Assembly: GCA_963795795.1 (NCBI GenBank)
Contig: CAWCJS010000012.1
Location: 5,549 to 69,548, forward strand
Direction: 5' to 3'
DNA length: 64,000 bases
DNA from: Palsa-504 sp963795795
GTDB taxonomy: Bacteria; Actinomycetota; Actinomycetes; Streptosporangiales; Streptosporangiaceae
The notes beneath the pieces were generated by a model. That model was not told where the DNA came from. It saw only the letters and a program-made list of their open reading frames with translations, and did no database searches. Positions within the stretch are counted from its first letter, which is position 1; each line of letters starts with the position of its first letter. Below are positions 41,107 to 48,979 of the stretch, piece after piece. The translations under genes were made by a program, and so were the position numbers.

Positions 41107-42566
41107 TCGCGCACCGCATTGCGGCCGGGCTGTGCCCCGATCCGGCCCGCGTCGTCGCGCGGCTCTTCCTGCCGGGCGAGGAGCTGGGCAGTGCCCGTTC
41201 GCGGGCCAGCCAGGTGGTCGGCCGCGTCATGAGCCTGACCGAAGACGAGGTCGAGCGGCTGGTTGCGGGCCTGCTCTGCGACTTCGGCGGTCGGCACCAC
41301 AATTTTCAGGAGCTCCTGCGGCGGAATGCGTCGATCGTCTCCGCGCACACCGACAAGGCGGGCGAGCTGACGGCAGCGCGCACGTTGCTGCTGGGAGCGA
41401 CCTTCACCGCGGAGTACGCCACGGAGGCTGCGGCCCTGTGCAACCCGAGCGCGGTGCTGGGCCCGGACCAGGGCGGCCTGGGCGCTGGCGAGGCTCGGGT
41501 GGCGATCAGCGTTCGGGGCATTGGTGAAGGGCATATTTCCTCGATCGGCTTCTGCTCGGCCGTCGTCGGCCCGGGCGCGCAGTGGTCCTTCGAGCCGCGG
41601 CCCCTGCCGGTCTGCGTGGCGGACACATCGCCGGCCAGCTGGCGCAAGGCGCACCTGCATGCCGTCCTGGCTGACCAGGGCTATCTCGATGAACTGGCTA
41701 AGGCCGTCCTGTACGCCCTGCCCGCCGAGTTCGAGGGCGCTGATCTCGAGCAGGCGCTGGCGGAGGCGCACCGCGACCTGCTGACGCGGGCGGGTTCGGC
41801 TGCCACCGCCGACCTGCTGCGCAAGGTGGTCTCGTCTGCCTACAACGCCTCCTTCGACCGCGACACCGACCTCGCGCAGCGGATCTTGTCGCCATCGGCT
41901 GATGAGGAGAGCAACGGCATGGAGGACGCGCGGTTCACGCGGTTCACCGACGACGACGGGACCGCCGAGTACCGCGCCACCTACACCGCCTATGACGGGC
42001 GACGGATCGCCCCGCGCCTGCTCACCAGCCCGGACCTGCGGGTGTTCCGTGCTCAGCGGCTGGCCGGGCCGGCCGCCCGGAACAAGGGCATGGCGCTGTT
42101 CCCCCGGAAGGTGCACGGACAGCACCTCGCCCTGTGCCGCTCCGACGGCGAGAGTACTAGCCTGGCCAGCTCGGCGGATGGTTACGTGTGGGGCCGGCCA
42201 GTGCTCTTGCAGGAGCCGTCCGCGCCGTGGCAGCTGCTGCAGGTCGGCAACTGCGGGCCGCCGATCGAGACCGATCAGGGCTGGCTGGTGCTCACCCATG
42301 GCGTCGGTCCGATGCGGGTCTACGTCCTCGGCGCGCTCCTGCTGGACCTCGATGACCCGACGCGCGTCGTGGGCTATTCGAGGACTCCGCTGCTCTCCCC
42401 CGGCCGGGATGAGCAGGACGGCTACGTCCCCAACGTCCTGTACTCGTGCGGAGCCTTCCTGCACGACGGCCTGGTGTGGATTCCCTACGGCATCGATGAC
42501 AGCCGGATCGGGGTGGCTTACGCGCCGCTCGGCGAGATCCTGGCCGACATGAGCAGCGCCTCGTAG
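41103..42566 (+). CDS. GH130-type beta-mannoside phosphorylase or mannosidase
   Basis: A 487-residue enzyme with an N-terminal helical extension of about 200 residues and a C-terminal five-bladed propeller. GMEDARFTRFTDDDGTAEYRATYTAYDGR contains the general-acid Asp context of GH130 (MEDaR), followed by RNKGMALFPRKVHGQHLALCRSDGES, WQLLQVGNCGPPIETDQGWLVLTHGVG and GYVPNVLYSCGAFLHDGLVWIPYGIDD. GH130 members with the N-terminal extension act on beta-1,2- or beta-1,3-mannosides and can be phosphorylases or hydrolases. It is the last gene of the operon GT4, unknown, GH130. The last 84 bases recur at 45420 (see repeats). Confidence 0.9.
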   Translation: MIAHRIAAGLCPDPARVVARLFLPGEELGSARSRASQVVGRVMSLTEDEVERLVAGLLCDFGGRHHNFQELLRRNASIVSAHTDKAGELTAARTLLLGATFTAEYATEAAALCNPSAVLGPDQGGLGAGEARVAISVRGIGEGHISSIGFCSAVVGPGAQWSFEPRPLPVCVADTSPASWRKAHLHAVLADQGYLDELAKAVLYALPAEFEGADLEQALAEAHRDLLTRAGSAATADLLRKVVSSAYNASFDRDTDLAQRILSPSADEESNGMEDARFTRFTDDDGTAEYRATYTAYDGRRIAPRLLTSPDLRVFRAQRLAGPAARNKGMALFPRKVHGQHLALCRSDGESTSLASSADGYVWGRPVLLQEPSAPWQLLQVGNCGPPIETDQGWLVLTHGVGPMRVYVLGALLLDLDDPTRVVGYSRTPLLSPGRDEQDGYVPNVLYSCGAFLHDGLVWIPYGIDDSRIGVAYAPLGEILADMSSAS

Positions 42567-42570
42567 GTGC
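42483..42570. repeat. 88-bp direct repeat, left copy (end of GH130 gene)
   Basis: This stretch, encoding the last 27 residues and stop of the GH130 enzyme plus four to five bases, is repeated at 45420-45507 with about five mismatches and the same orientation. The two copies bracket 2.85 kb carrying the ribbon-helix-helix and dioxygenase genes. Confidence 0.95.
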
Positions 42571-42630
42571 GTTCCTAGGCAGTCTCGGGGTCGGGCAGCT
42601 TCACCAGCGCCGAGGAGTCGGCGAACGTAC

Positions 42631-42924
42631 TCAACGATCTTCGCTGACCAGCTGGGATAGCGCCGTCCCCGCGCCGGCGCGGCTACGGGCGCCAGCGGTT
42701 TCCTCGCGCGGGGGACGCCTGTGACGTTCACCGGGCTCGGCCAGCAAGCCGGCCTGGTCCAAGCGTTCCCGCAAGCGCTCGGCCTCGCTGCCGGCCAGGC
42801 GCGGGTTCGTCGCGGCGTCGAGTACGGCGGTCACGTAGTCGTTCATGCTGCGGCGCTGCCGCCGGGCAGCGCGGCGGACCCGTTCGATGAGCTCGGCTGG
42901 CGCTCGCCACGTCATCTGCTCCAT
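42631..42924 (-). CDS. ribbon-helix-helix-like small DNA-binding protein
   Basis: A 97-residue basic protein: MTWRAPAELIERVRRAARRQRRSMNDYVTAVLDAATNP is a short strand followed by two helices, the plan of CopG/Arc-type ribbon-helix-helix repressors that are often antitoxins. The C-terminal half (AERLRERLDQAGLLAEP and an Arg-rich tail) would bind a partner. No toxin gene is adjacent, so it may be an orphan or act alone. ATG 42924 or 42915 can be the start; GGAG precedes the latter closely. It lies inside the insert between the 88-bp repeats. Confidence 0.65.
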   Translation of the reverse strand: MEQMTWRAPAELIERVRRAARRQRRSMNDYVTAVLDAATNPRLAGSEAERLRERLDQAGLLAEPGERHRRPPREETAGARSRAGAGTALSQLVSEDR

Positions 42925-42952
42925 GCCTCTATGAAAGCAGGCACGCATGCAT

Positions 42953-45325
42953 TCACGCCGGGCCGCGATTCGGCTTTGCCGCGAGCCACTCCAGATCCGT
43001 TTCGTCCCTGATCCGCGCCTCATGCTCGCGGGCGAAGAGCGCCTCGGTCTTCTTCAGGACGAGCGTGAAGGGCCTGCCTTGCCGTCTGGTCACATGGGTG
43101 ACGGGCAGTTCGGCGGCGTCGATCCGAGAGTGGACGTGCTTCCTGCGCTGCTCGGCGATCGGCCACTCGAAGGTACGCCGGCTCTTGTCTTCCAGGAACA
43201 CGCTGAGCGTGCCGCACAGATCGCACGTGCAGCCGCCCGCGGGCAGTTCGATCGACCAGTCGCCGGGCGCGCGCTGGGGGCGGGCGAGCCGGGCGCGGAG
43301 CCGCGCCGCGCAGTCGGCGGCCAGGTCGCCGAAGCCAGCGTCGCTACGCGCACCGTCCTGGGACAGCTCCGCCACGGCGCGCAGCGCGGACATCTCCAGC
43401 GCGGTCACCGCGTCCTGCTGTTTCCGGATGTATCCGCAAACAGCGTCTCGTGTGCTGGCTGCCCCGATCACGGCGGCGGCTGTAAGCACCGAGGCCAGCG
43501 GTTTACCCAGGTCGCCGAGTTCCTTGTCACGGCGGCTGGGCGACGCCGACGCGAGCCCCGTGCCGAGGTCCTTGCCGAGCCACTCCCACGCCAGGTCAAG
43601 GAGCCGCCGCGCGGCCACCGCGCCAGCACCGCCCCTGACGTGCAACCCCTCGCATAGGCCGGGCAGCCAGCCCGCTACCCACTGCGGCCGTTCCTGTCCG
43701 CCGCCGTATGCCCACGCCGGCTGGTCCCCGCCGAACCACGTCCGCAGCAGTTCCGCCGTCCACCGCTGACCGTACCCGTCGATGATCTTTCCGAACGAGT
43801 CCACGTACGCGCCGGTCAGGTTCTCGATACGGAACGGGCGCAGCAGCATCGCCGCGGTTTCCGCGTCCGCCACGGCGTCCGCCGCCATCAGCGCCTTGCC
43901 GAACAGCCCGGGGACCCGGCCCCTTTGCTCGGGCGTCCGGGTCCGCAGGGCCCCGTCCCAGAAGGGCTCGAGCGTCGCCGCAGCGGCTTGCGCGCCCGAT
44001 ACGTCACCTGCTGACGCCATCGCGGCGAGCTCATCAAGAGCCCAGGCGGGGGAGGTTTCGCCGCGGTTCGCGAAAGCCTGCTCGCGGGGCCACACGACGA
44101 CCGCCGCCCGGTGATACCAGCGGTCCAGCGTGTTGCCCCAGTTGCCCATGTAGCCCTCATACTGCGAGGAGTAAGGCTCGAGGTCGCCCGTCTGGGTGGA
44201 CGCGCACACCTCCTTGCCGTCCACGTACAGCGAGGTCTCCTCCAGGCGGGTACCGTCTGGCCCGGTCCAGTGGGTGAGGGCGACCTCGGAGTCCACCAGG
44301 TCCTGAATTTCGTACTCCCGTTCGCTACCGTCCGCGCCGTCGGAGTATTCGTCTTCGTCGTAGTCGTCATACCAGCCCCCGCGCCCGTACCCATAGACTT
44401 CATCGGCCGGGAACGCGCTGTGCGTCGTCTTGATGTCGGCGAGCGCGAGGACGGCCTCGCAGCCTGCTTTGTCCGCCGCGGCCCGCAGCAGGGCCACCCG
44501 GCTCGCGTCCGCGCCTTTCAGCCTCCGCCAGTTCAGTCCGCGGGGCGTGTACTCGTGGTCGAGGAGGTAGACGAGCCGGTTCGGCGGGTCAGTCGCGGGT
44601 CCGCCGTAATAGCGGGGCACCGGCGTGCTGAAGTGCTCGCGGAGGAGGTCCGCCAGTTCGGCGACGGTCCCGTCGTCGCCTTCCGGACGGCTGGTGTCGC
44701 CGTGCAGGAGCAGGTTGTACGTGAGCGTGATCCGGTAGCCCGACTGCACCCTGAGAACCTCGTGCCGGCAGTCGGCGTAGAAGGCGACCAGCGACAGCGC
44801 CGTCTTCGACCCCCGGTAGGCCTTCCACTCCTCGTTGTGCCCCACCATCAGCTCGCCGCCGGTGTAGCTGGACGGCAGGGTCACCACCAGGGTCCCGATC
44901 ATCGAGTCGTCTTTCTCGGAGTCCTGGTGGGCGAGGAAGTGCTGGTTCGTCTCATAAACCAGGAGTGAGTGCAGATCGGCAGCCAGTTCAGCGGCGTTCG
45001 GTAGTCCTAGATCTTCTTTTACCGTCGCGAGGATGTCTTTCAGCGCGGCGTCGTTCCACTGGGCGCGGACGAGGTGCTTCGGGATCTCCCAGGTGTCGCG
45101 GACGTCCGGGTCGGTCAGCGTCTGCTCGCCACGGCCGAACTGGGCCGGCTTACCGAGGCCGAGGAGCTTGCGGGCTTTCGCGGGGGTCACCGGAAGCCTG
45201 ACGTGCCCGAAGCCCTCGATCTCCAGGCTCAAGTCGTCCGTCCTGGCCGTCAGTTCGACGCTGAACGCGGCCTGCGCGTCGCCGCGCAGCGTCCTGGCCA
45301 GCCGGTCACGCGCCGCCGTCGCCAT
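42953..45325 (-). CDS. large 2-oxoglutarate/Fe(II) oxygenase-domain protein
   Basis: A 790-residue protein. Residues about 95-215 form a prolyl-4-hydroxylase-type oxygenase domain: HSLLVYETNQHFLAHQDSEKDDSMIGTLVVTLPS has the HxD iron ligands, YTGGELMVGH and LVAFYADCRHEVLRVQSGYRITLTYNLLL the second His and the 2-oxoglutarate Arg. The remaining about 570 residues have no motif I recognise beyond helical repeats and a C-terminal CTCDLCGTL cysteine knuckle. Such proteins hydroxylate protein or peptide side chains; the target is unknown. ATG 45325 follows GGGAGGACCAGGGCC. With the ribbon-helix-helix gene it forms the cargo of the 2.9-kb insert. Confidence 0.85.
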   Translation of the reverse strand: MATAARDRLARTLRGDAQAAFSVELTARTDDLSLEIEGFGHVRLPVTPAKARKLLGLGKPAQFGRGEQTLTDPDVRDTWEIPKHLVRAQWNDAALKDILATVKEDLGLPNAAELAADLHSLLVYETNQHFLAHQDSEKDDSMIGTLVVTLPSSYTGGELMVGHNEEWKAYRGSKTALSLVAFYADCRHEVLRVQSGYRITLTYNLLLHGDTSRPEGDDGTVAELADLLREHFSTPVPRYYGGPATDPPNRLVYLLDHEYTPRGLNWRRLKGADASRVALLRAAADKAGCEAVLALADIKTTHSAFPADEVYGYGRGGWYDDYDEDEYSDGADGSEREYEIQDLVDSEVALTHWTGPDGTRLEETSLYVDGKEVCASTQTGDLEPYSSQYEGYMGNWGNTLDRWYHRAAVVVWPREQAFANRGETSPAWALDELAAMASAGDVSGAQAAAATLEPFWDGALRTRTPEQRGRVPGLFGKALMAADAVADAETAAMLLRPFRIENLTGAYVDSFGKIIDGYGQRWTAELLRTWFGGDQPAWAYGGGQERPQWVAGWLPGLCEGLHVRGGAGAVAARRLLDLAWEWLGKDLGTGLASASPSRRDKELGDLGKPLASVLTAAAVIGAASTRDAVCGYIRKQQDAVTALEMSALRAVAELSQDGARSDAGFGDLAADCAARLRARLARPQRAPGDWSIELPAGGCTCDLCGTLSVFLEDKSRRTFEWPIAEQRRKHVHSRIDAAELPVTHVTRRQGRPFTLVLKKTEALFAREHEARIRDETDLEWLAAKPNRGPA

Positions 45326-45419
45326 GGCCCTGGTCCTCCCGTATCGCCGGAAACCGTGCTGCCTCTGACGCACTGTAGTGAACCGCCGTAAACCGCGAGT
45401 CACGCTTCCACGGGTTACT

Positions 45420-45507
45420 CCCTACGGCATAGATGACTGCCGGATCGGGGTGGCTTACGCGCCGCTCGGCGAGGTACTGGCCGACATGAGCAGCGCCTCG
45501 TAGATGC
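45420..45507. repeat. 88-bp direct repeat, right copy
   Basis: Copy of 42483-42570. Here it encodes nothing on the plus strand beyond the orphan 3' end of the GH130 gene. On the minus strand its right part (45455-45503) supplies the last residues of the glycosyltransferase gene (MSASTSPSGA). Confidence 0.95.
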
Positions 45508-46483
45508 GCAGGTAATCCTCGACCATGCGGTCGGCGCCGAACCGCGCGACGGCGCGGGCATGGACGGCCGAGCGGTCCAGCCGCACCGCCGCGCGGACCG
45601 CGTCGACCGACGACCCGATGTCCTGGGTCAGGTACCCGGTCACGCCCTCGTCCACCACCTCGGCCATCGAGCCGCGCCGGTAGGCGACGACCGGGGTGCC
45701 GCACGCCATGGCCTCCACGACGGACAGGCCGAACGGCTCGTCGAAGTAGATCGGGTGCAGCAGCACGGCCGCATCGCCGAGGACGTCCGCGCGGCGCTGC
45801 GGGCCGACCGAGCCGAGGAAGATGACCTGATCCCCGTCGACATGCGGCTCCACGGCCTCGGCGAAATACCGCTCGTCCTGCACGATGCCGCAGATCACCA
45901 GCCGTCGTCCCGCGCGGCGGGCGATCTCGATGGCGTCCGCCGTTCCCTTGTCAGGATGGATGCGCCCGAACGAGACCAGGTAATCCCCGCCAGCGGCGCG
46001 GTACGGGAACATCGTGAGGTCGATGCCGTGATGGATGGTCGCGGCATAGTCGAGCCCGGCGTAGCGGTCGGAATCCGAGATCGCGACGAACGCCGAGCGC
46101 GACCGCGTGTAGGCGGGAAGGATGCCCGCGCCGGAGAAGCCGTGGATGGTCGTCACCATCGGCGCCCGCGCGTGCTCGCCAAATGCGAGCGGCAGCCAGT
46201 CGAGGTGGTTGTGCACCAGCTCGAACTCGCCCGACCGGGCCAGTGCATGCGAGACGTGCAGCGCCTCCCAGACCCGGCCGTCCATCCCGGGGTCCTCCGC
46301 GTAGCCGTGCGGGCAGACGCCGTCGAGAACCGCCGCCGTCACCGAGTCGAGCGTGGCGAAAAGCGTGACATCGACTCCTCGCGCGACAAGCCCCTCAGTG
46401 AGCAGGCTGGCGATCGACTCCCACGGCCCGTAGTGCTCGGGCGGCGTGCGCCAGGCGATCGGCGCGAGCATGGCGAGCCTCAT
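45455..46483 (-). CDS. GT4-type glycosyltransferase
   Basis: A 342-residue GT-B enzyme: RLAMLAPIAWRTPPEHYGPWE, LVHNHLDWLPLAF, VTTIHGFSG, YLVSFGRIHPDKGTADAIEIA, VIFLGSVGPQRRADVLGDAAVLLHPIYFDEPFGLSVVEAMACGTPVVAYRRGSMAEVV. The EPFGLSVVEAM box with its two Glu is the donor-binding signature of GT4. This subfamily is typically next to GH130 enzymes. It is convergent to the GT4-unknown-GH130 operon and would have been its direct neighbour before the 2.9-kb insert. The last ten codons come from the repeated sequence, so its original C-terminus overlapped the GH130 3' end. Confidence 0.92.
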   Translation of the reverse strand: MRLAMLAPIAWRTPPEHYGPWESIASLLTEGLVARGVDVTLFATLDSVTAAVLDGVCPHGYAEDPGMDGRVWEALHVSHALARSGEFELVHNHLDWLPLAFGEHARAPMVTTIHGFSGAGILPAYTRSRSAFVAISDSDRYAGLDYAATIHHGIDLTMFPYRAAGGDYLVSFGRIHPDKGTADAIEIARRAGRRLVICGIVQDERYFAEAVEPHVDGDQVIFLGSVGPQRRADVLGDAAVLLHPIYFDEPFGLSVVEAMACGTPVVAYRRGSMAEVVDEGVTGYLTQDIGSSVDAVRAAVRLDRSAVHARAVARFGADRMVEDYLRIYEALLMSASTSPSGA

Positions 46484-47049
46484 CGTTTCGCCGGCGAGGT
46501 CACGTCAGACCCTGGTGGCCCGGGCTTCGATGCTGCGTTGGACGTGACGGCATGCGGCCACGGTAACCCGCGGGCGGGCGGCGCGAGTGGCGACTCAGCC
46601 AGGAAGAGCGGTAACTGACCGAGGAAGGGTTCAAGGTCCCGGCCCGGTCCGCATAGTTATGACCGAACGGACCGGGATGCGCCCGCCCGGCCTGTTCCCC
46701 GGCGAGTTCTGATCCACATGTTGCCCGGACCGGACCCACTCTTTTGCTCCCTCGCGGGTGGCCCGGGCGGCTGGCGCGTCGCGCGGATGGGCTGATGTTC
46801 TGCGCGGCGCAGGGCCGATTTGACCCGGCCTCGAGCGCCGGCGCGAGCGCGGTTGGTCACCCGGGCGTCCGGCATGGTGTTTAATGGGTAGCGGTTGTAG
46901 TCGAAATTCGTTACGTGTACCTGCGCCTGCGAACTTCTGACAGTGGCGCCGCGAGTACACGGCCAGGTCTTCCCGGCAGGCTGGCGGTCGCGCTAAACCC
47001 GGGGTGCATATACGTGCCACCCGAACGATCGTCTCTACAGGAGAAGTAC

Positions 47050-47253
47050 ATGGCTGAAGGCACCGTCAAGTGGTTCAACGCCGACAAGGGCTACGGCTTC
47101 ATCGCCCCCGACGACGGAACCGCCGACGTGTTCGTCCATCACTCCGCCATCCAGGCTGACGGCTTCCGCAGCCTGCAGGAGAACCAGCGGGTCATCTACA
47201 CCGCCGGACGCGGACAGAAGGGCCCCCAGGCGGAGGAAGTCCGCCCGATCTGA
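47050..47253 (+). CDS. cold-shock protein, copy 2
   Basis: A 67-residue CspA-type RNA chaperone with RNP1 KGYGFI and RNP2 VFVHH. It is 65/67 identical to copy 1, with His in place of Phe in RNP2 (FVHHSAIQ) and Ile for Thr at QRVIYTAG. The RNP2 aromatic stacks on bases in CspA, so the His may change binding. ATG 47050 follows ACAGGAGAAGTAC. The leader is conserved with copy 1 at the nucleotide level, but a frame that is open through it here is broken in copy 1, so it is untranslated. Terminator hairpin at 47260-47303. Confidence 0.95.
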   Translation: MAEGTVKWFNADKGYGFIAPDDGTADVFVHHSAIQADGFRSLQENQRVIYTAGRGQKGPQAEEVRPI

Positions 47254-47259
47254 CCGCCA

Positions 47260-47303
47260 GCGGACCGGGCCGGGCGCCATCTGACGTCCCGGTCCCGGTC
47301 CGC
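47260..47303 (+). terminator. terminator hairpin of cold-shock copy 2
   Basis: GCGGACCGGG (47260-47269) pairs with CCCGGTCCGC (47294-47303). Same stem as behind copy 1, with a loop one base longer. Confidence 0.75.
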
Positions 47304-47342
47304 GGACGCACTTTCTGGCCGGCAGTGGTCCGTGCGCGGCGC

Positions 47343-47726
47343 TTAACAGGCGATGATGACGGGCCGGTTTCCGGCTGCTTCCGCCAGGCGGGATAGGTCG
47401 CCGGGGTCACCGGTGAGGATGCGGTCGCCGGGTGCGGCCAGAAGCACGACGGTCGCGTCGATGGGGTCGGCCGTGCCCGCGGCAGCTTGCAGGACGCCGG
47501 CCTCTCGCCCGTCTTGGTGGGTTACTGTGCGCACGTCCACCGCGCGCAGGAGCCGGGCCAGATTTACCTGCCGCCCGTGGCGGTCACGCCAGACCTGGGC
47601 GATGACCATGGCATTGCTGCGTAGCTCTAGTCCGTGCTGCTCGGCGGCACGCAGCCTGGCCACCATGGCGCGATCGTCACGATCCACCGCCACTAGAGCG
47701 CCGGAGTCGAGGATCAGCGCGCTCAC
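47343..47726 (-). CDS. vapC: VapC-type PIN-domain toxin
   Basis: A 127-residue PIN ribonuclease. The acidic metal-binding residues are present: ALILDSGALVAVD (first Asp), GTADPIDATVVLLA (middle Asp) and ILTGDPGDLSRLAE (last Asp pair). Such toxins cut tRNA or rRNA and arrest growth unless bound by the antitoxin. ATG 47726 overlaps the antitoxin stop by four bases (47723-47726). It is complete, unlike the second vapC at 54663. Confidence 0.9.
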   Translation of the reverse strand: MSALILDSGALVAVDRDDRAMVARLRAAEQHGLELRSNAMVIAQVWRDRHGRQVNLARLLRAVDVRTVTHQDGREAGVLQAAAGTADPIDATVVLLAAPGDRILTGDPGDLSRLAEAAGNRPVIIAC

Positions 47727-47968
47727 GCCGCCGTGTCGCTTGCGGCCAGGCCGAGTTCGAGTTCGGCTCGGGCGATCTCGTCAGCCGTGAGCACCCCGTG
47801 CTCGGTCTCCCAGCTGGCCAGGAATTCTGCCAGGGCCTCAGCCCGGAGCTTGCTGGCAGCGGCCTCCGCCAGCCAGGATGACACGGGCTTTCCGGCCTGA
47901 GCGGCCGCCGACCGCACCGCATCGCCGAGTTCGGGATCGAAGGAGATGCTGAGCTTGTCGACCTTCAT
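47723..47968 (-). CDS. vapB: VapB-type antitoxin
   Basis: An 81-residue ribbon-helix-helix-type antitoxin: KVDKLSISFDPELGDAVRSAAAQAGKPVSSWLAEAAASKLRAEALAEFL, then an acidic toxin-binding tail (WETEHGVLTADEIARAELELGL). ATG 47968 is preferred; a GTG two codons upstream is possible. It binds its toxin and represses the operon; two TACC-N2-GGTA palindromes lie just before the start (47979-48004). It closely resembles the antitoxin at 54376 (same LSIS.PPE/DPE...GKPVS.WLAEAA core). Confidence 0.9.
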   Translation of the reverse strand: MKVDKLSISFDPELGDAVRSAAAQAGKPVSSWLAEAAASKLRAEALAEFLASWETEHGVLTADEIARAELELGLAASDTAA

Positions 47969-47978
47969 GACCACATAA

Positions 47979-48004
47979 TACCGCGGTAGTTCCTACCATG
48001 GTAG
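47979..48004. promoter_or_regulatory. VapB operator candidate: two palindromes
   Basis: TACCGCGGTA (47979-47988) and CTACCATGGTAG (47993-48004) are both perfect palindromes sharing TACC-N2-GGTA. They sit 11 bases before the vapB start. A related CTACC/GGTAG palindrome precedes the other vapBC pair at 54335-54360. Confidence 0.65.
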
Positions 48005-48070
48005 TAGTGCTCGCCCAGTTAGGCCACGGCGGCCTGCCGTAGAGGTCGACAGAGACAAAGTGGCCAGCCA

Positions 48071-48496
48071 CTATCCGTCCGTGCCGGTCCCACTCGCGGC
48101 GGCGGATCGGTCCGGGCCGCTTCGCAGCTGGCTGATCCGACCCTTCGAAACGCCCAGCAGGACGGCGGCATCGCCGACCGAAAGCTCCGCGGCGAAGCGC
48201 CGGAGGAGCTCGGAGGTATCGCTGGCGATCTCAGCGGCGGCGCGCTCCTGCTCGCGGCGGCGGGAACGCAGCCGGCCGGCCCGCTCGTCGAGCACCGGGT
48301 CGCCGGTGTGGTACTCCATGTCCAGGTCCATGGCCGCTTCCGCGCTGCGAGGAAGATCCTCGACCATGCCGATGACCTCGCGGACGTTGCGGTCGAGGCC
48401 CCGCAGGGACTTTGCCCAGGTATGCGTACCGGACAGCGCGGGTACGTCGGCCATCCATCCGTCGCCGTCTCGGGTCACCACGACGTGATATTTCAT
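48071..48496 (-). CDS. hicB: HicB-type antitoxin with HTH
   Basis: A 141-residue protein. The N-terminal 60 residues are the HicB half-RNase-H-like domain (MKYHVVVTRDGDGWMADVPALSGTHTWAKSLRGLDRNVREVI), and the C-terminus has a helix-turn-helix (AAELSVGDAAVLLGVSKGRISQLRSG). It blocks the HicA toxin and represses the operon. ATG 48496 lies just inside the hicA gene end; ATG 48511 is an alternative. The gene order toxin first, antitoxin second is normal for hicAB. Confidence 0.88.
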   Translation of the reverse strand: MKYHVVVTRDGDGWMADVPALSGTHTWAKSLRGLDRNVREVIGMVEDLPRSAEAAMDLDMEYHTGDPVLDERAGRLRSRRREQERAAAEIASDTSELLRRFAAELSVGDAAVLLGVSKGRISQLRSGPDRSAAASGTGTDG

Positions 48497-48723
48497 CGCG
48501 CTTTCAGCCATCCCTTCCCGAACACCGGCTCCAGGTCGCGCTCGATCGCACGTAGGGTGCCGGGCCGTACGTCGCCGGCGTGCTGGGCGACGGTGGTACG
48601 GGCAGTTACCTCGGTGCCATCGGCCAGAGTTGCCCGGGCCTCGTACTGGCGGTGGGAGCCGCGCTGGCGCAGCAGGACACCTCCGTTGCGTTCGATGAGC
48701 CTGATAACCTCCCTGGCTGTCAT
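48493..48723 (-). CDS. hicA: HicA-type mRNA interferase toxin
   Basis: A 76-residue double-stranded-RNA-binding-like toxin: TAREVIRLIERNGGVLLRQRGSHRQYEAR with the catalytic His in RGSHRQY, then TVAQHAGDVRPGTLRAIERDLEP. It cleaves mRNA when free. ATG 48723 lies directly beside the operator-like repeats and has no clear ribosome site, so the message may be leaderless. It overlaps hicB by four bases from ATG 48496 (19 from 48511). Confidence 0.88.
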   Translation of the reverse strand: MTAREVIRLIERNGGVLLRQRGSHRQYEARATLADGTEVTARTTVAQHAGDVRPGTLRAIERDLEPVFGKGWLKAR

Positions 48724-48732
48724 CAGTATAGT

Positions 48733-48769
48733 TTAGCGGCTAACCATTTCAAACGTTTAGCCCTAAACG
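48733..48769. promoter_or_regulatory. hicAB operator candidate: two TTTAG inverted repeats
   Basis: CGTTTAG (48754-48760) and CTAAACG (48763-48769) form a perfect palindrome with a 2-base centre. TTAG (48733-48736) and CTAA (48740-48743) form a weaker one next to the hicA start. They are AT-rich against the background and probably overlap the promoter, as expected for autoregulation by HicB. Confidence 0.6.
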
Positions 48770-48979
48770 CTTCGGTGAGCAATGCTCGGACAAGGAGTCT
48801 TTATGTCCCGAACGAACCGTGGTACTTGCCGCCGGAACACCCCGGCCGCCTGGTTGGTGAGGTCAACGGTCGACAGAGCCTCGGCGCCGACCGGTGCCCG
48901 CGGGAGCTGCCGCGCGTGACCACGACGAGCAAGGAAAAGAAAATTCTTCCAGACAGGTTTTACCGTCTTGACAATAAAA
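48770..48979. other. remnant of a lost gene shared with 29.27 kb
   Basis: At 48797-48884 the plus strand reads VPNEPWYLPPEHPGRLVGEVNGR, related in sequence to 29268-29350. No start codon or ribosome site remains and the frame soon ends. In copy 1 this remnant is about 140 bases behind the cold-shock gene; here the VapBC and HicAB genes separate them. Confidence 0.5.

Larger units (their letters stand above)
46685..47303. repeat. 0.62-kb duplicated cold-shock locus, copy 2
   Basis: Matches 28561-29178. The secreted-protein gene is represented only by its final codons (46685-46711, PPGLFPGEF and stop), with unrelated DNA to the left, so copy 1 is the fuller version and the block was probably copied from it or a common ancestor. 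DNA from 46484 to 46684 shows no gene. Confidence 0.9.

Noticed and set aside
41016..42731. 571-codon minus-strand frame
   Set aside because: Antisense to the GH130 gene, which has clear motifs and coupled starts; the frame has no recognisable domain.
46915..47253. 112-residue version of cold-shock copy 2
   Set aside because: The 45-codon extension lies in the untranslated leader; the same frame is interrupted in copy 1, and the ribosome site points to ATG 47050.
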